Of a DNA stretch of 64,000 nt, positions 1 through 11,107 are shown piece by piece. The notes beneath the pieces are model-generated. The model saw only the letters and a program-made list of their open reading frames with translations. It searched no databases and was not told the DNA's origin. Source of the stretch: Cavenderia fasciculata (lineage: Eukaryota; Evosea; Eumycetozoa; Acytosteliales; Cavenderiaceae); contig NW_004457695.1 in NCBI RefSeq assembly GCF_000203815.1, positions 248,001-312,000 on the forward strand, read 5' to 3'. A program made the position numbers and the translations under genes. Positions within the stretch are counted from its first letter, which is position 1. Each line of letters starts with the position of its first letter.

Positions 1-60
1 ATGTTTCATTCCCCTTTTCTTTTTTCTGTTTTTTTCTTTTTTTATTTTGTGAAACTTTAG

Positions 61-1472
61 AATTTACTATTCCATTTATTTCAAAATATGTAACACAACC
101 AAGAAGATTAGAAAATTTTATAGATAGAAAATATATTCTTGCTGTAATTGAGGATCATATCGATTCAAATATTCAAAACTCCAAGAGTATGATGAGACAG
201 GATCATCACTTTTTGTATATAGTCAATGGACGTGGAATGGGTAAAACAATGACTGGATTTCGTACTTCCAACTTTATGTTAGAGTCTCCAAAGTATCAAC
301 AATTTACAAGATATAGTATTTATATTGATTTATCAAATGAATTTAGGTTTGTATTTTATTCAAAAAAAAAAAAAAAAAAAACAATCAATCAATAGAAATG
401 TTTTGAAACAAAATGTTTTCTTACTTTTTTTCTTTTTCTTTTTCTTTTTCTTTTTCTCAGATATGATGAAAATATGGATAAAAATATATCAATAGAAATG
501 TCATTAGGAGTAAGAATTGCTTCATGTATTACAGGTGTAAATTGGAAAAGTTTATGTTTAAAATTTAAAGATAGAATGGAACAATTAACCTTTTCAGTTG
601 TTATGAAAAGATTGGCAACATTGAGATCACAACAACAACAAAATCCTCTTCCTCCTTGTTTGATTTCAATTCATCTAGATGAGATTCAAGTAAACACCAA
701 GTTTACTCGTGAAATTCTAAATCTTATTGGTTGTTTTATGTGCTCATCATCGTCGACGATGACTTCTTCTTCCAATCAACAATCAATGTCTGACGGACAA
801 ATACTCAATATCATCATTATACCAATTCTTACTGGTACCTCTTCAAAGGGATTGAGACCACAAGCCAATGATTCATATGGATTAAAATCAATCACCTTGT
901 TACCATTCACCACCAAAGAAAGTTGGGATTTTATGTATATGCATATTCCTCTTCTCAATACCGACTATCTACCAGAGAATTGTTTCGATCATATACTAAA
1001 TAGTATGGGAGGGATACCACGTATCCTTGATGTCTTTAGAACCAACATTGGATTGGATGTTGAACTTGACCACTTGACCGACCACTTTGTCAATACAATG
1101 GCCACAATCGACGAACAATACCATGTTTCATCTCAATGGATCAAGGCCTCTGGCTCCAAGGAAAACTTGTTAAAGATGATTTCATGGGTTATCAACTCAA
1201 CCCCAATAGATCTCTCAACTATTGTCGATGAAAAGACTACCATTGAAGATATCATGAAATATGGTATCATCTTTATCAAAGGTGATCCAAAAGACCCAGA
1301 CAACAACTATCTTTCTTATCCTCTCATCATTCTCGAAATTCTCAATAGATTTCTTCACTTTGCCAATATCAATATAATTGAGCACGCAACTGCAATAACA
1401 ACAACATCATTCACTGGAAATAGTTCAAACAACAACAAGAACACCAGAACCAACAAATTTAAATGGAGATGA
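61..1472 (+). CDS. P-loop NTPase, 5'-partial (Crinkler/STAND-like)
   Basis: This is the 3' part of a gene; the window opens inside an intron whose acceptor TAG ends at 60. Exons are 61-346 and 461-1472, and the split Arg codon (AG/A) joins in frame. A Walker A motif (NGRGMGKT) lies in the first exon. A Walker B-like strand with an acidic pair (ISIHLDEIQ) and a sensor-like strand (IPILTGTSSKG) lie in the second. That order and spacing suit an AAA+/STAND-type ATPase. Similar ATPase modules occur in Crinkler-like (CRN) proteins, which are known from dictyostelids; the family assignment is inference because the N-terminus is missing. The last ~30 residues are an Asn/Thr-rich tail. The 460-bp side of the intron is a strong pyrimidine tract. 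Confidence 0.6.
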
Positions 1473-1626
1473 ACAACCATACATTTTGAATTCAAAAGTA
1501 TTCTATAATAATAATATTAATAATAATACAAAATGTACACTTCCATATTTTTGATCTATTAATACAAGCAAACAAGCAAACAAATAATTAATTAAATAAA
1601 AAGATAGTAATTATTTAATAGGGACA

Positions 1627-1640
1627 TTTTGGCGCCAAAA
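1627..1640. promoter_or_regulatory. Palindromic E2F-type site
   Basis: TTTTGGCGCCAAAA is a perfect 14-bp palindrome holding the E2F consensus TTTGGCGC on both strands. It stands in very AT-rich DNA 85 bp before the start codon of the SKA1-like gene, a position suiting S/G2-phase control. E2F/DP and a retinoblastoma orthologue are known in dictyostelids; binding here is inferred. Confidence 0.6.
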
Positions 1641-1725
1641 CTATACAAATTTGAAAATTATGAGAGTACTAAAACTATATTGTTAACAAAACAATTAATT
1701 AATCAAATATATATATATATCAATA

Positions 1726-2882
1726 ATGTCAATTAATTACGTACATCCAATTGACAATGTTAAACAAATTGTATGTAGTAATTGTTCATGTTTTAAATTG
1801 ATTGATGGATTGGGATTTATATCTAATGACATGCACTGATCATTTTTTATATTATATTATATATAGTTTATCGAATCAGATCAAGAACTAAATACTATTC
1901 AACATCAATTAAATCATGATTTCTATCAACTCTATGATCAAAGTGCATCTTGTAATCCAATTAAAATAGGAGAGAGAATTAAAAGATTACAAGATGAGAT
2001 GGTGTCGATGATGAAAGATATAGAATACATACGAAATACAAAAGAAAGAATGGTCGATAGATGTTCAACACAATTAATCAACAATAGAACAATGATTCAA
2101 CAATTGAGGAAATCAACTGATCCTACCTACACTCAAATATCAAATGAAGAAGATTATATCTTTTCAAATTTTAAAAAGATTATTAGCAGTAATAATGGTA
2201 ATGGAAGCGGTGATCAACAACCTTCATCATCCATATCATCCACATCGTCAGTATCAAATAATTTCACAACAACAACAACAGCATCGAAATACATGTTAAA
2301 AAATAGTGATCAATTAAACCTGGAACTACAAAAAACTACTCAAATGTTGGCTGATAATAATATCCATGTTGTTTCTATTCAACAACAACAACAACAGCAA
2401 CAACAACAACAGACAATGAATCAACAACCATTACCATCGGTGGTACCAAGTGAACTAGAAAAACAAACTACCTCTTCAACAACAACCTCTTCAACTACAA
2501 CTACTACACATCCAGTTGTTGAAAAGAAGAGATCTAAAAATGTGTATAGACCAATGTATGTAGTTTCCAACAAAGTGAATGATAGAGTAATATATTAATA
2601 TTTAATATTTATTTAATTGATTATAGAAGTGAAAAAGAATTTAATTCAATAAGTGAATCAATAAGAGGAAGATGTAAATTAGATGATGTAAATAAGATAT
2701 ATGAAAAGGTAGTATTGTTTTACAAGGATAAAGCAAATGCCAAGGTAATTTTAACAAAACAACAATTGGCAATGCAAGGTTGTAAAGTATTGGGATTGTC
2801 TGGTGACCAAGCAATACTTTGTCTCAAAGCATTAAAAATAATTGATATTAATAAACATGGTATCATTATTAAATCATTGTAA
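1726..2882 (+). CDS. SKA1-like kinetochore protein (coiled coil + winged helix)
   Basis: Exons 1726-1770, 1867-2555 and 2627-2882 give about 329 residues. The second donor must be the GTATGT at 2556, because the later GTAATA leads straight into a stop. The first ~110 residues form a heptad-rich region of the kind SKA1 and SKA2 use to form the Ska core. A low-complexity linker with Ser, Thr and an 11-Gln run follows. The last ~85 residues (from RPMISEKEFNSI, through RGRCKLDDVNKIYEKV) align well from memory with the winged-helix microtubule-binding domain of SKA1 (human MPFITCNEFNGV, then KSRLTYNQINDVIKEI). SKA1 tracks depolymerising microtubules and stabilises kinetochore attachment. The C-terminal half of the winged helix is shorter than in animals. 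The N-terminal helix also resembles SKA2, so a merged subunit is a less likely reading. Confidence 0.7.
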
Positions 2883-3159
2883 ATCTTTTCTTTAATTATT
2901 ATTATTGTTTTATTATTTATTTATTTCGTTTAAATTAAATATTGAAAAAGGAAATTAAATATTGAATGGAATGGATAGGGAACTAGGTTGAGTTGAGTTT
3001 TGGGGGGTGGGGATAAGTTAAAAGACCGGATAAATTATTAATTAATGAATTATTTATAAAAGTTGATTATACACTGTTGCTATTGGATTGAGGGGTGAGA
3101 AGGTGAGGGTGATAGGTGATAGGTGATAGATGATTTGATTAGATTTGTTTGAATTTGCC

Positions 3160-4425
3160 TTAAGATGAAGAAGTAGTAGTAGTTGTTGAAGTTGTAGATG
3201 AGGTTTTAGATTTTTTGGTTACTTTCTTCTTGCTCTTTGGTACCTTGCCCTTTTTGTTTACGTCTTCTCCCTTTAGATAGTTGAGGATTTTAGTGATGAG
3301 TTTTTGTTTGTTGAGACTGCTGGTGCCGGTCATGCCCTCCTTTTTACAAAACTCTGACAATGGCTCAATGTTGAAGCAGTTGTGGAGCGTGTCTCTGTCT
3401 ACACCCTTGGCAATCTTGCTGATGGGTGGATTAACGTATTTGCCATCGTGGTAGTATCCTCCGAGCTTGTTGGGGTTGGATTTGGTGGGACGGGCGGTAT
3501 CGACCTGGTCTTCTGAATCACTGTCCGAGTCAGAATCCGAGTCACGGTCATCTTGCTTACGCTTTGGTGCGGCAGCAGCCTTCTTCTTGCCGTTGGTTGC
3601 AGCAACCTCGGTCTCTAGCTTGGTCACTGGTTTCTTGACACGCTTTCCAGCTGCAGAGTCTGAGGACTTGGCAGCAGCAGCTGGTTTGGCAGGAACACGT
3701 TTGGAAGCAGCACGAGCTTGTCTCTTGACTGCTTCAGCTGGCTTCTTGGCGTCTTTGGCGGCAGCAGCCTTGGCAGCTGGTTTCTTGGAGTCTTTGGCAG
3801 CTGGTTTCTTGTCCTTGGCAGCTGGTTTCTTTGGTGCGGCAGCGGCGGTCTCCTCTTCTTCTTGCTCCTCTTCATCTTCGTCTTCTTTGGTTTCACCACC
3901 TTCGAGGTCGTACATGGCCTTCATCAATTGGTCAGTGTCCTTGGCAGTGTCGCCCGAGTGGGTGACCTTGAGGTCGGTGCAGTAGCACTTGAGCACGTCC
4001 TTGTTGAGCTTAAAGAACATCTTGTTGACGCCCTGCAAAAACGATTCCTCCTCGATACGACTGATACGCTCGGCCTTGGTCTCGGCCTCATTGTCGTCGC
4101 CGAGCTTGAGCTGTTCGACAACACTCTTGAGTGAGTCGGCGCTGAGACGGTCGAGTGCGGCCGACAGCCCGTGTGTCTCAAACTCCTTGGGCACCTGATC
4201 GACGTCGATCTTGAGGTCACCGGCAAAGATGGGCTTGAAAGCCATATCCTCGAGCAAAAAGGCATATGTCTGACCAGACACCAATGTCTTGATCATCGAA
4301 AGCAACTCTGGCTTCTTTGGTGCAGATGGAACCTCCTTACCAAATGTTACCAATGTTTGTTTCAACGAGTCTGCTTTCAATCGATCAAATTGCTTGATCA
4401 CGTTTTGAAGTTGTTGTGATATCAT
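3160..4425 (-). CDS. SAP/H1-like nuclear protein with Lys-Pro-Ala repeats
   Basis: One exon, 421 residues. The N-terminal ~165 residues hold helical segments resembling tandem SAP-like folds (LKADSLKQTLVTFG; LNKDVLKCYCTDLKV). An acidic stretch, a histone-H1-like basic region of repeated KKPAAKD units (~195-255), an Asp/Ser run and another SAP-like helix pair (IEPLSEFCKKEG, then LNKQKLITKILNYLKGE) follow. The tail is Lys-rich and ends in Ser/Thr. These traits point to a DNA- or chromatin-binding nuclear protein, perhaps DEK-like; no enzymatic domain is visible. Codons are markedly C/G-ending compared with its neighbours, suggesting high expression. It converges on the SKA1-like gene (277 bp apart). 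An E2F-like TTTTTCCCGCC lies about 590 bp upstream of its start. Confidence 0.65.
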   Translation of the reverse strand: MISQQLQNVIKQFDRLKADSLKQTLVTFGKEVPSAPKKPELLSMIKTLVSGQTYAFLLEDMAFKPIFAGDLKIDVDQVPKEFETHGLSAALDRLSADSLKSVVEQLKLGDDNEAETKAERISRIEEESFLQGVNKMFFKLNKDVLKCYCTDLKVTHSGDTAKDTDQLMKAMYDLEGGETKEDEDEEEQEEEETAAAAPKKPAAKDKKPAAKDSKKPAAKAAAAKDAKKPAEAVKRQARAASKRVPAKPAAAAKSSDSAAGKRVKKPVTKLETEVAATNGKKKAAAAPKRKQDDRDSDSDSDSDSEDQVDTARPTKSNPNKLGGYYHDGKYVNPPISKIAKGVDRDTLHNCFNIEPLSEFCKKEGMTGTSSLNKQKLITKILNYLKGEDVNKKGKVPKSKKKVTKKSKTSSTTSTTTTTSSS

Positions 4426-5335
4426 TCTCTCTCTATTATATATTTAATAATATTCCACTTGATCTATTTGGATTGTATGATGATGATGATGATGATGATG
4501 ATAATAATAATAATACTTTTGTATATTGTGTATTATAATTATAATCCTTTGTCTTGTTTTTAATAAATTTGTTTCTTGTTTAGTTTACCTACAACAAATA
4601 AAGAAACAGACAGACAGCAGACAGTGTTTATGTATTAGTATATATGATTGACTAGTATTATATAACTATATACTATACTATACGATACTATATCAATTTC
4701 TAGAAATGCATCTCTAATCTAAACTTTCTTCTTCTTTCCTCAAAGTTGTTTGTCGAGCCAAGAGATTTGAAAGATAGTTTTTCCAAGAATGCAATGATTA
4801 TCGATGAGATAGTAGTATGTATGAGAGGGGGAGATGAAGGGGATGATATACCTACAAAGAAAGAAAGAGTATGTATAATACTTTGGGTAAGACAGTCTAG
4901 GTGACGTTAGTGTACGGTACTACTATGAAAATGAGAGAGGAGGTGAGGAGCGACACTGTGAAGATCCCAAAACACAAAAAGTGACCGTTGCAAAAATAAA
5001 TTCAATTTTTTTATCTTTTTCCCGCCACTTTTAAACCCACAAAGCAGCTTTTGAGCAAACCACCAATCCAATCTTTCGCAGTTCAATTTTACGGTCGGCC
5101 ATTATTGTGTTCAATGAATATATGACATTAACTTACTATCAATGATATGAGGAATCAGAATCTTTATACTTTAGAATATATATATATATATATATAAATA
5201 TATAATTTATTGGATAAATAATATTAATAATATAGTTTATATTTAATTAAAGTTGCTGACTTCGAAAAAAATGGGAAAGCTAGTTTGAAATTTCATTCAT
5301 CCATTATTATTATTATCCCATTCATTTCAACAATC
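4426..5335. other. Divergent intergenic region with E2F-like site
   Basis: This 910-bp spacer separates divergent start codons. Visible are a short ATG-trinucleotide run near 4480-4500, a TTTTTCCCGCC E2F-like motif at 5016-5026 and a (TA)n stretch at 5180-5197. I see no open frame or RNA gene in it. Confidence 0.5.
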
Positions 5336-7899
5336 ATGTCAAAGAAAGTAATACTTCAATATAATGGTGCATTACATGATATCGTTATAGAGAGTGATAT
5401 GATTGTAGAACAATTAAAAGCACACATCTACTCGATCACTAGTATTCCACCATCTAATCAAAAGATACTTGGATTGGTCAAGAGTGCTCTAGTCAAAGAT
5501 GATACTATACTTTCATCATTGGATATTAAAGATGTATGTGTATAAATAACAAACTATGATGATGATTTATGATGATTGTTAATATTCTTTGTTTGTTTGT
5601 TTGTAAAGGGTCAAAAGATTATGGTGTTGGGTCAAAAGGAAGAGGTTGGTGTAACAACAACAACTCCTGTTACTCCTGCTGCTGCTGCTAATACTACTAC
5701 CACCACAACTACAACTAGTAGTAGTAGTACCGAGGGGGATGGGGAATACTTTGAACCAAGTATATGGACACAAGAATGTACAAGAGTCTATTTAGGTAAA
5801 AATGATCAAATGCAACCAAGATATGAAGATCAACAAGGTAGAACCGTTTGTTTTGCTTGTTCAACTACATGTTATGCAGCCAACACAATCAAGTGTGTAC
5901 CAAAAGTAACACCTTTTCATTGTCAGTGCTCTGAACATGACCATGTGGCTGGCCACGAATGTCTATTTGGACCACGTATAGACTCTTACAAAAATCCAAA
6001 CAAATCATCATTACAAAAAATGAAAGAACAATTAATATCAAATTTAAAACAATCTTTATCAAAATCATTACAACAACAACAACAACAACAACAGCAACAA
6101 CAGTCACCACAAATTAATAATAATAATTTAGGTGGTCCATATAATGGACCAATGCCAACACCAGATCAACAAGAAAGAATGATAAGCACAATTGAATCAA
6201 ATTACAAATGTATATTACATTATGAAAACAAGGATCTTCAACAAAAAGCATTATCATTGGTACCAAAGGAAATATTACAAAATCGTAAAGGGTTACCTTT
6301 AAAAAAGGGACCTGAACAAATGAGAGAATTATTAAATTGGTTTAAACATTCTTTCTTTAAATGGGTTGATGCTCCTCCATGTGATTATTGTATGGTATGT
6401 AATAGAGATATAAATATATATAAATATAAAATATACATATACATAAATATTTATCAAACTTTTTATTTTAGTCACAAACAAGAGGAGTTGGAACAACCAC
6501 ACCATCAGCACAAGAAAAGTTATATAGAGCCGGTGTAGTTGAATTGTATCAATGTGCCTATCAACATCAAACTAGATTTCCTAGATACAATGATACTGGA
6601 AAGTTGATGGAGACTAGAAGAGGTAGATGTGGTGAATGGGCAAATACATTTACTTTGTTTTGTAGAGCTCTTGGGTACAGATCACGTTATGTTCATGATT
6701 CAACAGATCATGTTTGGACAGAGGTTTGGATTGAAGAGGAGAATAGATGGGTTCATTGTGACAGTTGTGAACCACTCTATGACGCACCTCTGACATACGA
6801 AGCTGGATGGGGAAAAAAGTTGGCATACATCTTTGCCTATGAAGTTGACGGTTGTTTTGATGTCAGTCGTCGATACACTGCCAAATACAACGAACTACTT
6901 GGACGACGTGACCGTGTGCCAGAACAATGGCTTGAAAACTATTTGACACGTGTCAACCAAAAGATATTGGACCGTATCAAAGACAATGACCAGAAAACCC
7001 ATCGATCTCATCGTTTAGAGTGTGAAGCCAAGGATTTGGCAGGTTCTAAAAGACAACTTACAAGTGATGAGTTACAACCACGTGCATCTGGATCTGAAGA
7101 ATGGAAATCTGGTAGAGGTGAAATGGGTGATGGTCAATCAACAAGATTACAACAACAAAAATCAATCTTTCCACCATCATCAATGAAACCTAGTGAAAGA
7201 CCAGTCATCAAGGAATCAATTATCAAATTTGACAAGAATAACATTTCCTCTCAACTAACGAATCAAATCAACATGATTGGACATTGTAATATATCTTCAT
7301 CGTCATCTGATAAATGTATTCAATTAACCAATAGAGCCAATGATCAATGTGGAGCATTTTGGGTAAAAGAAACACAAAATGTAGATAGAGATTGGATTGT
7401 TAATATTGGTTTTAGAATTGATGGAAAGGGTGCTGATGGTATGGCATTTGTTCTTCAGAACCATGCGATCAATATCATTGGAAAAAGAGGTGATGGTCTT
7501 GGTTATGATGGTATTGAAAACTCGATGGCTGTTGAATTTGACATGTATGAGTCAAAGGGATCGTGTGCCGATCCAAATGGTAATCATATTAGTGTACATT
7601 GTAATGGTGACAATAAGAATACATCACATCATCGTTGTTCATTGGCTTGCTCGGCTCCCTTTGGTGATCGTTCCATCAATGACGGGTCTGTTCATCAAGC
7701 ATCGATTGTCTACTCTGCCGAGAAAAAGACTCTCAGTGTATGGTACGATAACTACTATATCATCTCTGACGTTTCAATTAATCTATCCAACAAATTGGAT
7801 TTAATTGATGGTAAAAAAGCATGGATTGGAATGACTGCATCAACAGGTGGTATAAATCAATCTCATAACATTCTTGAATTTGAATTTGGTTATCTTTAA
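5336..7899 (+). CDS. Peptide:N-glycanase with UBL, Cys-rich and L-type lectin domains
   Basis: Exons 5336-5533, 5609-6394 and 6472-7899 give 803 residues. The ATG at 5336 starts the ubiquitin-like fold (MSKKVILQYNG), and an upstream in-frame TTG is not a plausible start. A Cys/His-rich module at ~119-184 (CTRVY, CFACSTTC, FHCQCSEHDH) resembles a UBR-box zinc finger. A Gln run follows, then the transglutaminase-fold core. The catalytic triad is C381 (GRCGEWAN), H408 (DHVWTEVW) and D425 (HCDSCE). The last ~240 residues are an L-type (legume-like) lectin domain (GKGADGMAFVLQN; NSMAVEFD), as reported for slime-mould PNGases. The enzyme removes N-glycans from misfolded glycoproteins in the cytosol during ER-associated degradation. 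Oddity: of the zinc ligand pairs, the first is intact (C324, C327), but the second reads CAYQ at 356-359, lacking its last Cys. Confidence 0.9.
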
Positions 7900-7999
7900 A
7901 AAACACAAATAGACTTAATATATAATGTACAACAAACAAATAAATAAATAAATAATGTGTAAATAAATAAATAATTGTTTTTAAATTTATTATATTATA

Positions 8000-10900
8000 T
8001 TAAATTTTCTTTTTTCTCCTTTTCTTTCTTTGTGCTGCTCCACTATCACTAGCACTTGTATCAAATTCACTTGAACTTGTAGTAGATGTAGAAGTAGTTG
8101 AAGTTGTACTTGTTGATTCGTTATTTTTGTTATTAGTATTTTTAAAAGGTGTTGAAAAGTAATCATCAGCAGCAACCTTTTTCTTAAAGGGTGATGGTGT
8201 TGGTAAAGGTGAATAGGACCCAGTAATCGATCCAAGTGTTTGTGTAGGATCGGTAGTATTATTTAAATTCCAAGGAATACCCGATGATGATTCCCTAGCA
8301 GGTGTTGAAAATAGAGAAGATGATGGTTTGGATGCCGACATTTTTGGTGTTGAAGATAATTTCATACTTGCAATAAATGCTTCCTCCTCTTCACTAACCT
8401 TTCTTTTACTTGGAGTTGAATCTGAACTTGATGATCTTAAATTATTATTAATATTATTTTGATTATTTGCAGGTCTTTTTCTTGCAACTGGTCTTGGTTT
8501 TTTGGGAGGTTCATCAATCTTTGATGGAGATGGTCTATATGATGATGAATATTCATCATCACTGTTGTTGTTGTTGTTGTCGCTATGTACACTATAAGTA
8601 TCACTGTCACTTGATATTCCACTTGCACTACTTTCAGTTGGTGCACTTGTCCATGATGTCTTTTTAAAGGTTTTCGATTGCATTGGTTTCTTTCCAGCAG
8701 CACTGCTAGCACGTTTCTTGGCAACTGATCGTTGTGGTTTGGGTGGTGGTGTCTTTGGTTCTTTTTCTTTTTCCTTTTCCTTTTCTTTCATCTCTTTTTC
8801 CTTTAATTTTCTAGTTCTTGAAGTAACTCCAAATTGTCTTGCAACCTCTCTTTGTAATTCCTCCTCTGACGAGTCATTCATCAATGAAATGGATATTTTC
8901 ATTGGACTATCATCATTTTCAATCTCTGTCTCTGTATCTGTATCAGAGTCTGACGTATCTTGATGATTCTTTGATGCTTTTTTCATCACTGGATGATGTG
9001 TTGGTTTCTTTGGTGATCGTTTTTTCTTTTTTGGTGATGGTTTTCTTGTTGGTTTATCATCATCATCATCCATCCTAATAACAATATCATCTCCTCCAAA
9101 TTCCATATCCATTTCTTCATCTTCATCTCTTTCATCAGCACTAACTTTTTTTCTTGAAGCTGTTGGTTTTTTCTTTTTAGTTTTCTTTGTCGATAATGTT
9201 GATGATTTCTTGTTTTTGGTTGGTGATATAATGATTTCTTCTTCTGTTTCTTGGTCGTCGTCGTCGTCGTCTTCATCTTCATCATGATCTACATCAACAT
9301 CTATATTTGGACCAATATTATTTCCATTTTCATCCAAGTCTCCATCCAAATCTGCTTTCTTTGTTGCTTTCTTTTTTCTTGGTGCTGGTTTCTTCTTTTT
9401 AGCGGGTGTAGGTTTCTTTTTCTTTTCCTTTTCCTTTTTCTTTTCATCTTTATCCTTTTCTTCATCTTGTTCACTTTCTTCTTCTTCCTCATCTTCTTCA
9501 TCTTCATCACTACTATCAGATTTCTTTTTCTTCTTTCTTCTAGTTGATGCAGGTGGTTTCTTTTTTCTACTCCATTTATAAGTTTCATCGACATCTGGAA
9601 ATTCAGTTGCCATTTCAATAGGGGCAATTGCTTCATCATCATCTTGATCGACGACTACTTTCTTTTTTCTAGATTTGGGAAGATTTTCTTTTAATTTCAT
9701 TCCGGCAATGTTTAACTTTCTCACTGCTCTGTCTGATCTTCTCTTTTCGTTTCTCTTTTCTCTCTTTTGTTCCTTTTTCTCCTCCTTTTCCTTTTCCTTG
9801 GCTTCCTTGTCCTTTTCCTTTGCCTCTTTGTCTTTTTCCCTTTGTTCTTTTTTCTCTGCCTTTTCCTTTTCCTTTTGTTCCTTTTTGTCCAAAGCGTCTT
9901 GAGAAAACTTTGGTTTCCTTTGAGACATGACCATCGAGTCAATGATGGGCACATAGAGATTTGGTATGGTTTTACCCGTCTTTTCGCATATATACAAACA
10001 CAATTCCCGGTGTCCCTTTTCATTGGCCACATCTGCGCTATCCTTGGCATCGACATATCTCATCAACGTAGTATCACATTGAGCATCTATTAAAGTTTGA
10101 ACCATCTCTCTATTACCTTGAAATGCTGCTAAAATAAGTGCACTATATCCGTCTAAACAAAAAATAAATAAAAAGTAAGTATATATATATATTCCTTCTA
10201 TCATACTATTGTTATTATTATTCTATATTTCTTTCATACTATTATCTTGAATATCTAAAATATCAGGTTTAGTAGCAAAATATTGGATGACTGGCATATT
10301 ATTTGCTTGAATGGCACGATGTAGAGCAGACTTTCCTTGTGTATTTACTTTGATCAATGATACACCTGCTTCTACAAGGAATTGTACCATATCACGATTT
10401 GATTTTGAAGCAGCAACGTGCAATAGAGTGTTTTCAGATTCATCGACTAGTTCATCCAAATCAACTTCTTCAGTATCGATGAGTGCCTTGACAATCATCA
10501 TATCACCGGCGAGAATGGCATGATGTATCATTGTCAGGCCACTGCCTTCTTTGTATTGAACGTCACCACCAAGTGCTATCACCAATTTGACAGTGTTGAG
10601 TAGTCCCTGTTTGACAGCAATACCCAACGGTGACGTTTGATGTGTCGCAGCCATTAAATTAACATTGGCACCTCCAATTTGTACCAACCATCTAACAACA
10701 TCATTGTGACCATAGAAAGTAGCCAATGACAATGCAGTATTACCACATGAACTATAATCTACAAACATTCCATCTTGAATACATTTTAATACTCCAATCA
10801 CTGATCCTGCTCTTGCATACTAAATATAGAAATCAAATAGAAAAGAGTTAATAATAAAGTGTGGTTGATGATTATGATGATAATAATAATAATCTCAGAC

Positions 10901-11107
10901 ATGTACTTGATGTAGTCTTAAACCTAAAGCCAAATACTCTTTTTGTTGGTCTTTTGTAAAATATTCGTTGTCTTTGATGGTTAGATCGTCTTTAAAGTCT
11001 TTGCTAGCTACAGTTTTACGAGTATTAGAAGAAGAGGAGGTAGAAGCAGCTGTAGCTTGTGGTTGGTTTCCTCCGTCATTCTCGTCTTCACTTCCTCCAC
11101 TATCCAT
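8000..11107 (-). CDS. Ankyrin-repeat protein with long charged C-terminal tail
   Basis: Exons 11107-10907, 10819-10240 and 10152-8000 give 977 residues. After a ~65-residue acidic/Ser-rich leader come about seven ankyrin repeats (residues ~80-300; for example GNTALSLATFYGHNDVV, ENTLLHVAASKSNRDMV, NGYSALILAAFQGNREMV). The second splice rebuilds the NGYSAL start of a repeat, which supports the junction. The remaining ~650 residues are low-complexity Lys/Glu/Asp and Ser stretches with basic clusters, likely disordered and nuclear. No known domain is visible in the tail. Its function is unknown; ankyrin repeats normally mediate protein contacts. The 3' end lies only ~100 bp from the convergent PNGase gene. 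Confidence 0.8.

Noticed and set aside
1726-2882. Reading this gene as a SKA2-SKA1 fusion
   Set aside because: SKA1 and SKA2 N-terminal helices are alike, so a plain SKA1 orthologue explains the whole protein more simply.
3467-4198. Several open frames on the plus strand opposite the SAP/H1-like gene
   Set aside because: They are antisense shadows of a GC-biased coding region: their Ser/Leu/Ala-rich translations mirror the Lys/Pro/Ala repeats and have no domain character.
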